Positions 28,401 to 38,093 of a DNA stretch of 38,105 nucleotides are shown piece by piece (within the stretch, counting starts at the first letter, position 1; each line of letters opens with the position of its first letter). A program made the position numbers and the translations under genes. The stretch lies in assembly GCF_001437405.1 (NCBI RefSeq), contig NZ_JQBY01000021.1:1-38105 (forward strand). The letters run 5' to 3'. Below the pieces are notes generated by a model. It ran no database searches, was not told the DNA's origin, and saw only the letters and a program-made list of their open reading frames with translations. Origin of the DNA: Pediococcus ethanolidurans. GTDB taxonomy: Bacteria; Bacillota; Bacilli; Lactobacillales; Lactobacillaceae.

Positions 28401-28793
28401 TTTCCGCCGAGTCTCAGGACAACTCTGCAAATCAGGTAAAGAAAGCTAAACGCGTTTCCTGCGGGATTGCGATCCTGCACTACCTCGGTTCTAAGGTCTG
28501 CTTTCGTACCGAAAGCTTTTTTCTCTGTACGTTGTCCATTCTTGTGGCACAAACCAGCCGCAAGAACTCGCACTACCTCGGTTTCAAGGTCTGCTTTCGT
28601 GCCGAAAGCTTCTTTCTCTGTACGTTGTCCATTCTTGTGGCACAAACCAGCCGCAAGAACTCGCCTCCAACCCAATCTTTCATTCTTTTTTCCGCCGAGC
28701 CCTAGGACAACTCCGCAAATCAGGTAAAGAAAGCTAAGCGCGTTTCCTGCGGGATCGCGATCCCGCCTCCAACCCGCTTAGCTTTCTTTACCT
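28401..28793 (-). repeat. Mosaic hairpin repeat region E behind the histidine kinase gene
   Basis: Two 75-bp direct copies (X1 28401-28475, X2 28689-28763) flank a 93-bp tandem pair (Y1 28477-28569, Y2 28570-28662). X2 forms an 81-nt hairpin: arms 28722-28740 and 28775-28793 are perfectly complementary over 19 bases, with a perfect 18-bp palindrome GCGGGATCGCGATCCCGC at 28749-28766 in the loop. The outer arm overlaps the kinase stop codon. X1 has lost its partner arm, as if the Y pair had been inserted. An antiparallel open frame exists on each strand but is repeat-derived and has no convincing start. Confidence 0.85.
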
Positions 28794-29937
28794 ATCGATT
28801 TGCTTCGTTCACTTTATTTTGTTTCAACGGCATCTTCACTATAAAACTAGTTAATTTCTCACTTGATTCCACACTAATTTTTCCATGGTGCAACTCCACA
28901 ATACTCTGCGCAATTGCCAAGCCCAAACCAGTTCCTCCCGTTGCCTTCGATCTCGATGATTCCACCCGATAAAACCGCTCAAACAAATGTTTAATCGATT
29001 CTTCAGGAATCATCTCTCCATCATTAGAAACCTTAAAAACTATCTGGTCACCACTTTGAGTTGCCTCCAAATTAATATGTCGGCCACCCTTCGCATACTT
29101 CAACGCATTAGAAATCAAATTATTAAATAAGCGACCCAATTTTTCAGCATCGCCCTCAATTTTGATATCCTTTGGCTTAGCCTTTGTATCAATTTTCATA
29201 TTTTTCTTTTCGGCTTCTAATTCAAAACTAGCAGCTAACTGTTCCAACATCGGTTCAACTGAAATTTGATTAAACGTCATTTTGGTTGATGCCTGCCGCA
29301 CTTTTGTATACTCAAAAAGATCTTCTACCAAAGATTTCATTTGTTGTGCTTTTAAAAATGCCGTGTGCGTGTACTTTAGAACGTCATCCTCATTTTGATA
29401 TTGCTGATTTTCAATCAATCCCAAGTACCCAATAATGGAAGTCAGCGGCGTTCTTAAATCATGACTCACGTTTGTAATTAATTCATCTTTGGACTGTTCA
29501 ATTTTACGTTCTTCATCCATTGATTCAATAACCGAATCAACCAGAGCATTGACACTATCAACAACCCGTTGATGGTCACCTTTCAATGTAAACGGAATTC
29601 GATGATCAAAATGACCATCCGCAATATAATGCAGTTCACCAATAATATGGCGTAACTGCATTTGTTTATATCGTCTCATCAACCGCCAATAAACAACCCA
29701 CACATCAACGATTGCCATGAAGAAAATAAAGACGTTTTGATAACTCCAAACACGATAATTATTAGGCCCAATCGTTATTGATTCCTTAATTTGAAAAATA
29801 CCACGTTCCAAGCCTGGATTGCTTCGAATAATTTCATTAACCAGAATTAAAATGGATAAATTTAATAGAAGCAATAAAATAACGGTAATAAAACCTTCAC
29901 CTAATAATTCACTTTTTTCTCGTGCAGTTAATTTCAA
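28792..29937 (-). CDS. Two-component sensor histidine kinase
   Basis: This 381-residue membrane kinase has two membrane helices (about 16-36 and 66-84) around a short 30-residue outer loop, a HAMP-like linker, the H-box NVSHDLRTPLTSIIGYL (H159) and the ATPase domain with NNLISNALKYA (N-box), SNDGEMIPE and GTGLGLAIAQ (G-box). A short sensor loop points to intramembrane or lipid-II-linked sensing rather than a soluble ligand (inference). It starts at TTG 29937, with GAGG at 7 bases, 23 bases after the response regulator. Its stop codon is built into repeat E. Confidence 0.93.
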   Translation of the reverse strand: MKLTAREKSELLGEGFITVILLLLLNLSILILVNEIIRSNPGLERGIFQIKESITIGPNNYRVWSYQNVFIFFMAIVDVWVVYWRLMRRYKQMQLRHIIGELHYIADGHFDHRIPFTLKGDHQRVVDSVNALVDSVIESMDEERKIEQSKDELITNVSHDLRTPLTSIIGYLGLIENQQYQNEDDVLKYTHTAFLKAQQMKSLVEDLFEYTKVRQASTKMTFNQISVEPMLEQLAASFELEAEKKNMKIDTKAKPKDIKIEGDAEKLGRLFNNLISNALKYAKGGRHINLEATQSGDQIVFKVSNDGEMIPEESIKHLFERFYRVESSRSKATGGTGLGLAIAQSIVELHHGKISVESSEKLTSFIVKMPLKQNKVNEANR

Positions 29938-29960
29938 AGTTATTCCTCGCTCGATTCTAC

Positions 29961-30650
29961 TTAGTGAGACTCAATTTTGTAGCCAACACCCCAAACGGTT
30001 TCGATGACTTTTTCCCCACCAGTGGCTTCCTCAATCTTGTCACGTAAATGACTGACATGGACCATGACAGTTTTTGCAGAAATAATACTTTCCTGCTGCC
30101 AAACACGCTCAAAAATATCATCAGCCGAAAAAACTCGATTAGGATGACTTGCCAATAGATACAAGATTCCAAATTCAAGTGCCGTTAGTTGAACTGACTT
30201 ACCAGTTAAAGTTTTAACTTCATGTGAATCACTATTAATTGTCAACGGTCCAATATCTAAGACTTCTGGCTCATCTTGTTTCAAGTCATTTTGACTACGA
30301 CGCAATAGTGATTTTACTCGTGCCATAACCTCTAAAGGATTAAAGGGCTTTGCCACATAATCATCCGCACCGGTCAATAATCCCTTAATTTTATCCATAT
30401 CTTCTGTTTTGGCGGATAAAATTAAAATTGGCAACTGAGAGTCACGACGAACCTCACGAACAACTTCAATACCGCTCATTTCGGGCATCATGACATCTAG
30501 AATCATCAAACCGATTTCGGGATCAGTATGTAATTTTGTGAGTGCTTCTTTTCCATTAAATGCAGAAACTGGTTCATAACCTTCATTTTTAATGTAAATA
30601 TCGAGGAGTTCAACAATTTCTTTATCATCATCTACGACTAAAATTTTCAT
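29961..30650 (-). CDS. OmpR/PhoB-family response regulator
   Basis: The 229-residue DNA-binding protein has a receiver domain (1-120) with acidic pocket DDD at 7-9, phospho-acceptor D52 in LMILDVMMP and the conserved lysine in VAKPFNP, then a winged helix (about 130-228) with VQLTALEFGILYLLASHPN and VHVSHLRDKIE. It is paired with the downstream kinase. AAGGAG lies 10 bases before the ATG. Its target genes cannot be deduced. The small membrane protein at 30799-30990 lies upstream on the same strand and may belong to the circuit. Confidence 0.95.
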   Translation of the reverse strand: MKILVVDDDKEIVELLDIYIKNEGYEPVSAFNGKEALTKLHTDPEIGLMILDVMMPEMSGIEVVREVRRDSQLPILILSAKTEDMDKIKGLLTGADDYVAKPFNPLEVMARVKSLLRRSQNDLKQDEPEVLDIGPLTINSDSHEVKTLTGKSVQLTALEFGILYLLASHPNRVFSADDIFERVWQQESIISAKTVMVHVSHLRDKIEEATGGEKVIETVWGVGYKIESH

Positions 30651-30798
30651 TATGCGAAATCTCCTTAAAATGCAATTTCTTTAAGTGTAGCAAAAAAATA
30701 ATCAACACGGAATTATATCGTTCAGGTTTTAGGTAATGTTAAGAATACAAGTATAAGATTCTGTTAGTAAATTAACAGTTGCATTCTCAAAAAGTTTA

Positions 30799-30990
30799 TT
30801 ATTTTACTAATAAACCATTCGTGGTAAACAAAACAACGCCAAAAACAGAAAGCAGCACTGCAATCAAAACGAGAAACCAGATTAGAACTTCTAGGTCAAA
30901 AAATTTTCTTTTTCTAATTGCTCGAATTAAACGAACAAGGATATATAACACCACTAATAACATGAAAATAATATAAACAATTAATCCCAT
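30799..30990 (-). CDS. Small membrane protein, two helices
   Basis: The 63-residue protein starts MGLIVYIIFMLLVVLYILV and has two hydrophobic helices separated by the basic hinge RLIRAIRKRKFFD. GGAGG lies 8 bases before the ATG at 30990. An upstream codon 11 residues earlier lacks a good site. I do not recognise a family. It sits 148 bases upstream of the response regulator on the same strand, with only the weak hairpin CTGTTA/TAACAG between, so it could be a sensor partner or stress-induced peptide (inference). Confidence 0.65.
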   Translation of the reverse strand: MGLIVYIIFMLLVVLYILVRLIRAIRKRKFFDLEVLIWFLVLIAVLLSVFGVVLFTTNGLLVK

Positions 30991-31097
30991 GCGTTTTTCC
31001 TCCAGTTTTCTTAACAATTTCAAATCTCTGAATTTTGGAAAGAGATGTAATCAAGTATCATTTTACCCTTAACAAACAGTATTACCAATAAACTCCT

Positions 31098-31125
31098 ACA
31101 GGTTGAAAGTATTAAAATCACTTCA
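31098..31125 (+). repeat. Dispersed intergenic motif F
   Basis: AGGTTGAAAGTATTAAAATC with the following ACTTCA is a short copy of the motif also found at 5787, 14256, 21203 and, inverted, near 21580. It stands alone in the gap between guaB and the small membrane protein, which has no gene. Confidence 0.6.
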
Positions 31126-31179
31126 TGGCCAAACAACCCCATAAAAGTAAAGAATAACTAAACGTAATTTTTTAATATA

Positions 31180-31214
31180 ATCAAAATGACCACCATCGAT
31201 TAAGACAGTGGTCA
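31180..31214 (-). terminator. Probable terminator of guaB
   Basis: On the minus strand TGACCAC pairs with GTGGTCA around a 14-nt loop and is followed by TTTTGATT. The T run is short. Confidence 0.55.
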
Positions 31215-31259
31215 CTTCTTATGATTCAATTTCACTTTTATATTTTGCTGGACAGCAAA

Positions 31260-32660
<1,401 letters not shown>

Positions 32661-32671
32661 AATCCCTATTT

Positions 32672-33370
32672 CTACATAAATCCGCCAGTTACGTGATAAC
32701 GCCGCTTGAACCACATACGCACACCAAACATAATTGCCGCAATCGCTAAATAAGCTTCAAATGGTAGCACTGGATTCAAACTTTGTGGTAACGACGAGAA
32801 TGCCATATAGGCAACCATCCATACCAAAATCATCCCTGTCGCCATTCCGATAGTTTTCCAAATTGACTGGCGCTCTTTTTTACTTGATGTCGGCTGCAAA
32901 CGGTCTGTTAAGAACGGTGCACATGCGCCACCAATAATTGAAATAGCTAACATTGCCGTAATGCCTGCTGGTCCCGGTTCTGAAGTGATCGATTTTGGTT
33001 GGAAGATCATCATGATACCAAACATCAACGCAAAAATCATGAAGAACACCATACCATTATCTAAAGCCTTCATCCAATATTTAGTTTCAACGGGTGCTTT
33101 TCTAGGTCCTTCGACAATTTCTTTAACGCGATCCGTCGGTGTTCCGTAAATCTGTTTAGCCGTCTCACCTTTTAATTGGCCTTCCAATAATCGTGCTTTG
33201 GTCTCTTTTAAAGCCTCTTCTTTTTTATCATCAGCCAGCTTATCATCTTCATTAAGTTCTTTAGTCAAACGAAACATAAAATCTTCATTTCGCTTAGTGT
33301 AGGTTTGTTTACCTTTTCGTGCCGGTTGCTGTTTACCTGCATTGCGCTCTGTCGTTTTGTCTTCACTCAT
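32672..33370 (-). CDS. DUF1129 family membrane protein
   Basis: The 232-residue protein has a basic, charged N-terminal half (1-95; TYTKRNEDFMFRLTKELNED and GQLKGETAKQIYG) and four hydrophobic segments in the second half (about 105-225). This arrangement is typical of the DUF1129 family found next to ychF in lactobacilli. Its function is not known. GGAGAG lies 8 bases before the ATG at 33370. The gene begins 29 bases after ychF on the same strand and is probably cotranscribed. Confidence 0.85.
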   Translation of the reverse strand: MSEDKTTERNAGKQQPARKGKQTYTKRNEDFMFRLTKELNEDDKLADDKKEEALKETKARLLEGQLKGETAKQIYGTPTDRVKEIVEGPRKAPVETKYWMKALDNGMVFFMIFALMFGIMMIFQPKSITSEPGPAGITAMLAISIIGGACAPFLTDRLQPTSSKKERQSIWKTIGMATGMILVWMVAYMAFSSLPQSLNPVLPFEAYLAIAAIMFGVRMWFKRRYHVTGGFM

Positions 33371-33399
33371 GTTCGATTCTCTCCTCTATTTGCGACTAG

Positions 33400-34506
33400 C
33401 TATACATTAAATCTAAATTCAATGATATCGCCATCTTGAACTACGTATTCCTTACCTTCCAAGCGCAGTTTACCAGCTTCACGAACCGCCTGCATACTAC
33501 CGTTTTTATCTAAATCAGTATATGAAACAGTTTCGGCACGAATAAACCCACGTTCAAAATCAGAATGAATAATTCCCGCACACTGAGGTGCCTTCATTCC
33601 CCGTTTAAATGTCCACGCACGCGTTTCAGGGCCGCCCGCTGTGAAGAAAGTTTCCAATCCTAAAAGCTTGTATGAAGAACGGATTAAGCGGTTTAATCCG
33701 GGTTCCTCAATTCCTTCAGCCTCTAAAAATTCTTTTTTATCAGCATCTTCTAGCTCTGCAATTTCTTCTTCAGTCTCAGCAGAAATTCCAATAACTTCGG
33801 CTTCTGGATCGTCTTTGGCAACATAATCTTTAATTGCTTGATAGTACTTGGAATGCTCTGGATCCGCCATATCGTCTTCTGCAATGTTAGCCACATACAA
33901 AACTGGTTTTGAAGTTAATAAGAAAAGACCGTGAACAATCTTAAGTTCATCTTCATCAAAATCGATTGAACGAACTGATTTACCACTTTCCAAAACAGGT
34001 TTGATTTTTTCAAGAACAGCTAATTCAGCTAATGCATCTTTGTCACGACTCTTGGCTGCACGTTGTACCTTACCAAGGCGTTTAGTTACGGCATCTAGAT
34101 CGGCAATGCTTAATTCAAGATTAATTGTTTGAATATCTTCAATTGGATCTACCTTACCAGAAACAGTCGTAATATTATCATCGTCAAAAGCACGAACAAC
34201 ATGAACAATCGCATCTACCTGACGAATGTTTTCCAAAAATTTATTTCCTAAACCTTCACCCTTGCTGGCACCTTTAACGATTCCGGCAATATCGGTAAAT
34301 TCAAAGGTTGTTGGCACAATTTTTTTGGCCGGAATAATTTCTTGAATTCTAGCCAACCTTGCGTCTGGAACTTCAACCATCCCTACATTAGGGTCAATCG
34401 TCGCAAATGGATAATTGGCCATTTCGGCACCGGCTTTTGTAATTGCATTAAACAAAGTTGATTTTCCAACATTAGGTAAACCAACAATTCCTGCTGTTAA
34501 TGACAT
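33400..34506 (-). CDS. ychF: Redox-regulated ATPase YchF
   Basis: This is an OBG-family P-loop NTPase that prefers ATP and binds ribosomes. The 368 residues are full length. Motifs: GLPNVGKSTLFNA (G1), the DIAG of G3 in FTDIAGIVKGASKGEG, and NIAED in place of the GTP-specific NKxD, as in other YchF proteins. The C-terminal TGS-like domain includes TFKRGMKAPQCAGIIHSDFE and GKEYVVQDGDIIEFRFNV. It is the first gene of the ychF-DUF1129 pair. The 230-bp gap upstream (34507-34736) holds no gene, only A/T-rich DNA and the start signals of the divergent surface gene. Confidence 0.98.
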   Translation of the reverse strand: MSLTAGIVGLPNVGKSTLFNAITKAGAEMANYPFATIDPNVGMVEVPDARLARIQEIIPAKKIVPTTFEFTDIAGIVKGASKGEGLGNKFLENIRQVDAIVHVVRAFDDDNITTVSGKVDPIEDIQTINLELSIADLDAVTKRLGKVQRAAKSRDKDALAELAVLEKIKPVLESGKSVRSIDFDEDELKIVHGLFLLTSKPVLYVANIAEDDMADPEHSKYYQAIKDYVAKDDPEAEVIGISAETEEEIAELEDADKKEFLEAEGIEEPGLNRLIRSSYKLLGLETFFTAGGPETRAWTFKRGMKAPQCAGIIHSDFERGFIRAETVSYTDLDKNGSMQAVREAGKLRLEGKEYVVQDGDIIEFRFNV

Positions 34507-34736
34507 TCTTCACACGCTTTCTTTAATAATTTTAATTTAAGTGTATACATGTAATATAGTAACAAAAAAGGACGGCAAGGGACAGAGGGAGGGCCTAAAA
34601 AGAGTGGAATCATTTGATAAATATTTTTGTGAAATGAAAATTTTTTCGCATTCCAAGCCAATCGTGCTAGACTTAAAAAAGTGAAATTATATTTTTATAA
34701 TAATTATTTTTCGAAAAATTAAACCAAGAGGAACTC

Positions 34737-37067
34737 ATGCGTAAAATTACGTTTATTATTACCACTTTTATTTTTGCCTTTTGTGGATTGTTTCTGTCAC
34801 AGACGGTCAGAGCAGATGACACCACAACCAAACCGTTTCCTGATAACGAAATTCTTGGTGTTGGTTCTTATTTCAATGCATTTGCAGCGGGAACCATGAC
34901 TATTGATGCGAACAATACCGCTCATTTAGAGGGACGTTACGCAAGTAATATCCTAGAGTCCAGCACAGATAGCTGGAACGCTCGTAATAGTGATACGCAG
35001 TGGGGAACTATCACAAGTGATGCTTCGGGTAATGCCATTGGTAAACCATTATTCACGGCTAATAAAGTAGATTCTAGTACAACATACGGTGCGTATATGC
35101 GTCACATGTTGGACCCGAATGCTCGTCAACGCGATAATTTGGCGGCACCGATTGTTTCTTCCAAAAATCAAGTTGTCATTAATAACATTCAAGCTGAAGC
35201 CAAGGATTACACAGATACAGATAAAACAAATCATGCTACTTTGATGAGTATTTTAGATATGGATCACACTGTGGGAACGACTTCTGATTTTTCCGGCACC
35301 AGTGGATCTAAACTGGCTTCCGTAAGTGGTAAAACACTTGATCCCAGCGCGACTGATGCATCTACTTACTTTGATGCGGCGGCCATTCAGTTTAATAAGA
35401 TTTCGCAATACTATGATCAACTCACTCAACCCACTTCAGACGATAGTACTAGTGAGGATAAGGTGGTCGTGAATGATCACGTTAACGACGCCAAAGTCAC
35501 CCAAACAACGCCTGAATACCAAAATTATACAAATTTAACGATCAATGTCACGTTGCCTGATAATTATAGTTCAGACGCCAATTACAAAACGCCACCAGTC
35601 ATTATGGTAGGTATCAATGCTGCAAATGCCACTGATAAGATTTTAAACTTAACGATTAAAATTCATAACATGAATACCGCTACTACTTCCGTACAGGCTG
35701 GTGATTCTTCTTATGACTCTTACACCTACGCGCCATATATTTTTATTAATTGGGATAATGTCACCACTACCAGTCCTTTCAGCGATTGGCAAGGATCCTT
35801 CAAAATGCAAGCTTACAACGGCACCGATCCTGACGAGAGTCCTGTAAACTCTTCTAACGGAACTGAACAAAGTCAGCTTTTTTCAAGCCATGTTTTAAAC
35901 AACTTTCCTAACGCCACAACGAGTGGTACAGATACACTAGAATTTGGTAATACAAATGAGGACAGTCAACTTTGCGGGGCAATGCTGCTACCTAATGCTA
36001 GTGTGTCACTTGGTTCAGGAAGCCGGACGCTCTATGGCAGCATCTTATCCGGAAAAAACATTACCATCGCACATGACATGCCGGCATCTCGTTTAATTGC
36101 CGGAACGTTTGATATTAATGACATTTCTGGAAATGTTTTTAACAACCTTCATTCAGTGGGCCCTTACATCAAAGATTTAAACCTAGTCACAACTAATCAG
36201 TTGGATGATAGTTCCATTTCGCCCGGCTTAACGGGTGGCACGGCCAACGAAAAAACGATTCACGTAACCGACCCTACCAAATCAGTTGGCCTTCAAGGAA
36301 CCGTTGTGACCAGAAATAAGAATTATCAGTTGTTCTATAAACTAAGTAATAGCGAAACCAGCACTGACTGGCAGCGACTTAACGCCAGTGGTGTAAACAC
36401 CAATGACAACAGTACATTTAAAGTGAATAACCTAACTAGTCTGTCTGGTTATCAACAAAATCTGACAACTGACAGCATGCAATCCGAAGCAGCTGGCGAT
36501 ATGCCTAGTCTTTCTACAGTTGGTGGTAATTTACAACGAAAAAATCAAATTGAATTGGTTGTGGCACCTAAAACAGATGACGATGGCAATGCTATTACGG
36601 CTAATTCCGATTTATCTACTTACCAACACACGACAATTAATTTAACGGAAACTGGTAAATTGACCGCCAACATTCCTAATATTTTTAACTTAACGGCTGA
36701 TGCGACAGATCCAGATATTTATAGTTCACCCAGTGACAGTCAAAATATTACGATCGTCAATGATTGGCGAGTACCCTACACTTTAAATGTGCAATACAAT
36801 AACGATCTTGCTGCAAAACTACCAGAGGATGGGTATACGCTGTTTGATCAACCGAAATTATTGAGTTACACGGCCAATGGTACTGCCTTTGATATTAGCC
36901 AACCGCTATTACAGCAATCAGGCGATAACAGTTTAATCGCAACATCTTCCAGTGATTTTCAAATTAAGCTCAACATGAAACAGCTATTCGCAAGTGGCAT
37001 CGTTCAAACAGGAAAAAAGTATGAATTTCCGCTTTATTGGACATTGAATTATAAATTAACTTCCTAA
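34737..37067 (+). CDS. Large secreted surface protein, choice-of-anchor-A-like with divergent WxL-type end
   Basis: The 776-residue protein begins with a signal peptide ending in QTVRA at 26. VGSYFNAFAAGTMTIDAN and AHLEGRYASNI (about 42-72), with the later GAMLLPNASVSLGSGSRTLYGSIL and NITIAHDMPASR (about 415-455), match the layout of choice-of-anchor-A surface modules. The last 110 residues contain DWRVPYTLN and end in YWTLNYKLTS, which resembles a WxL domain with one altered motif. It has no LPXTG signal. AGAGG lies just before the ATG. It heads a WxL-type cluster with the next two genes. Adhesion or wall display is inferred. Confidence 0.75.
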   Translation: MRKITFIITTFIFAFCGLFLSQTVRADDTTTKPFPDNEILGVGSYFNAFAAGTMTIDANNTAHLEGRYASNILESSTDSWNARNSDTQWGTITSDASGNAIGKPLFTANKVDSSTTYGAYMRHMLDPNARQRDNLAAPIVSSKNQVVINNIQAEAKDYTDTDKTNHATLMSILDMDHTVGTTSDFSGTSGSKLASVSGKTLDPSATDASTYFDAAAIQFNKISQYYDQLTQPTSDDSTSEDKVVVNDHVNDAKVTQTTPEYQNYTNLTINVTLPDNYSSDANYKTPPVIMVGINAANATDKILNLTIKIHNMNTATTSVQAGDSSYDSYTYAPYIFINWDNVTTTSPFSDWQGSFKMQAYNGTDPDESPVNSSNGTEQSQLFSSHVLNNFPNATTSGTDTLEFGNTNEDSQLCGAMLLPNASVSLGSGSRTLYGSILSGKNITIAHDMPASRLIAGTFDINDISGNVFNNLHSVGPYIKDLNLVTTNQLDDSSISPGLTGGTANEKTIHVTDPTKSVGLQGTVVTRNKNYQLFYKLSNSETSTDWQRLNASGVNTNDNSTFKVNNLTSLSGYQQNLTTDSMQSEAAGDMPSLSTVGGNLQRKNQIELVVAPKTDDDGNAITANSDLSTYQHTTINLTETGKLTANIPNIFNLTADATDPDIYSSPSDSQNITIVNDWRVPYTLNVQYNNDLAAKLPEDGYTLFDQPKLLSYTANGTAFDISQPLLQQSGDNSLIATSSSDFQIKLNMKQLFASGIVQTGKKYEFPLYWTLNYKLTS

Positions 37068-37105
37068 ATAGAATTGAATTACTTACAAAAAATTAGTGAT
37101 TTCTA

Positions 37106-37134
37106 TTGCAATTTGAATCGAATACCCTTATACT
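37106..37134 (+). promoter_or_regulatory. Promoter of the WxL gene
   Basis: TTGCAA (37106-37111), a 17-bp spacer and TATACT (37129-37134) lie about 60 bases before the start codon, so the WxL gene can be expressed separately from the large protein. Confidence 0.7.
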
Positions 37135-37195
37135 TTTAAGCTAGTCACCCAAAAAGGGGTATTATTACAAAATACAAGGAGAAAATATAATTATT

Positions 37196-37762
37196 ATGAA
37201 GAAGAATCGGTTAATCGCTACATTAGGTATACTGGGAATTAGTTTGGCAATCGGGTTAAGTACAACTTCGGCACATGCTGATGATACTGATCTCGGTAAA
37301 ACCTCAACTGGTAAGTTTTCAGTTACCGCCGGCGGATTAAAATTGGAAAGTGTTCCAAGTTTTGACTTTGGCACTACTAATTTGAAAGATTTGGTTTCTG
37401 GCACAACTTTGAAAAATCAAAGTACGACAGATAACACACTTTCCGTTTCTGATTATCGTGGCGTTTCAAATGATAAGTGGAATTTAACGGCAGCTTTAGG
37501 CAATTTCACTAACCAAACAGGCAGTGGTAGTGTAACTGGTACAATTGAGTTTAAAACTAACAGCTCAGCAGCAGGAACAATTGACAGTTCTGCCAGCAAC
37601 GTTTGGAACTATACTGACGCAGACACAAATGGTGCAAGTACCGCTTCGGCCACAGTTGACAATGATACAACTTCTCTAACTACAAAGAACTATAACAATG
37701 TTGACAGTGGAGACTACTCGGCCGATGTTACTTGGACACTCAGTGATACTTCTGCTAGTTAA
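37196..37762 (+). CDS. WxL-domain cell-surface protein
   Basis: The 188-residue secreted protein has a signal peptide (1-28, ending SAHA/DD) and then a single WxL domain with both hallmark motifs: KWNLTAAL (W95) and the C-terminal VTWTLSDT (W180). WxL domains bind peptidoglycan without covalent anchoring, often together with DUF916 partners. It is small, so it is almost only the binding domain. The AAGGAG is 14 bases from the ATG, longer than usual; an in-frame ATT at 37193 is closer but would be an unusual start. A terminator-like hairpin follows. Confidence 0.9.
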   Translation: MKKNRLIATLGILGISLAIGLSTTSAHADDTDLGKTSTGKFSVTAGGLKLESVPSFDFGTTNLKDLVSGTTLKNQSTTDNTLSVSDYRGVSNDKWNLTAALGNFTNQTGSGSVTGTIEFKTNSSAAGTIDSSASNVWNYTDADTNGASTASATVDNDTTSLTTKNYNNVDSGDYSADVTWTLSDTSAS

Positions 37763-37790
37763 TTTTACCCAAAAATCACAATAACCATGA

Positions 37791-37840
37791 GGTAATGACG
37801 ATTAACTGACTTATTTGGTTAGCGCCGGTTACCTTTTTTT
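37791..37840 (+). terminator. Terminator after the WxL gene
   Basis: GGTAA (37791) pairs with TTACC (37833), with an inner stem TTAAC/GTTAG, and is followed by seven T residues. It lies immediately before the ribosome binding site of the next gene, so it may attenuate rather than fully stop transcription. Confidence 0.75.
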
Positions 37841-37859
37841 ATTTCTAAAAGGAGATCAC

Positions 37860-38093
37860 ATGCTTCACAAATTAATGAAAATCATTTTAACACTAGGTAT
37901 TTTTAGTCTCGGACTTTTGTCGTTACCTCATTCGGCAAAGGCTGCGGGTGCTAATTTCACAGTTGAACGAATTGCCAGCAATCAGCAAAATGATCCCACC
38001 GTTTCTTATTTTGATTTGAAACTAAAGCCTAACCAGACAACCGAAGTAAAGGTCAAAGTTACTAATTTAAGCAATAACCTGAAATATTCATAA
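37860..38093 (+). pseudogene. DUF916-type WxL-associated surface protein, truncated after 77 residues
   Basis: The ATG at 37860 follows AAAGGAG at 6 bases. A signal peptide (1-27, ending AKAA) leads into GANFTVERIASNQQ and TVSYFDLKLKPNQTTEVKVK, the usual beginning of a DUF916 peptidoglycan-binding domain that partners WxL proteins. The family normally has about 330 residues, but here the frame stops at TAA 38091-38093 after TNLSNNLKYS. Shifting by one base after NN reads PEIFIKKEL with no stop before the window ends, so a frameshift is likely. The window ends 12 bases later, so I cannot tell whether the remainder follows. Confidence 0.7.

Noticed and set aside
28391-28727. Open frames of 86-94 residues on both strands with internal peptide repeats
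   Set aside because: They lie wholly in the hairpin repeats, are mirrored on the opposite strand and lack a convincing ribosome binding site. The repetition comes from the DNA modules.
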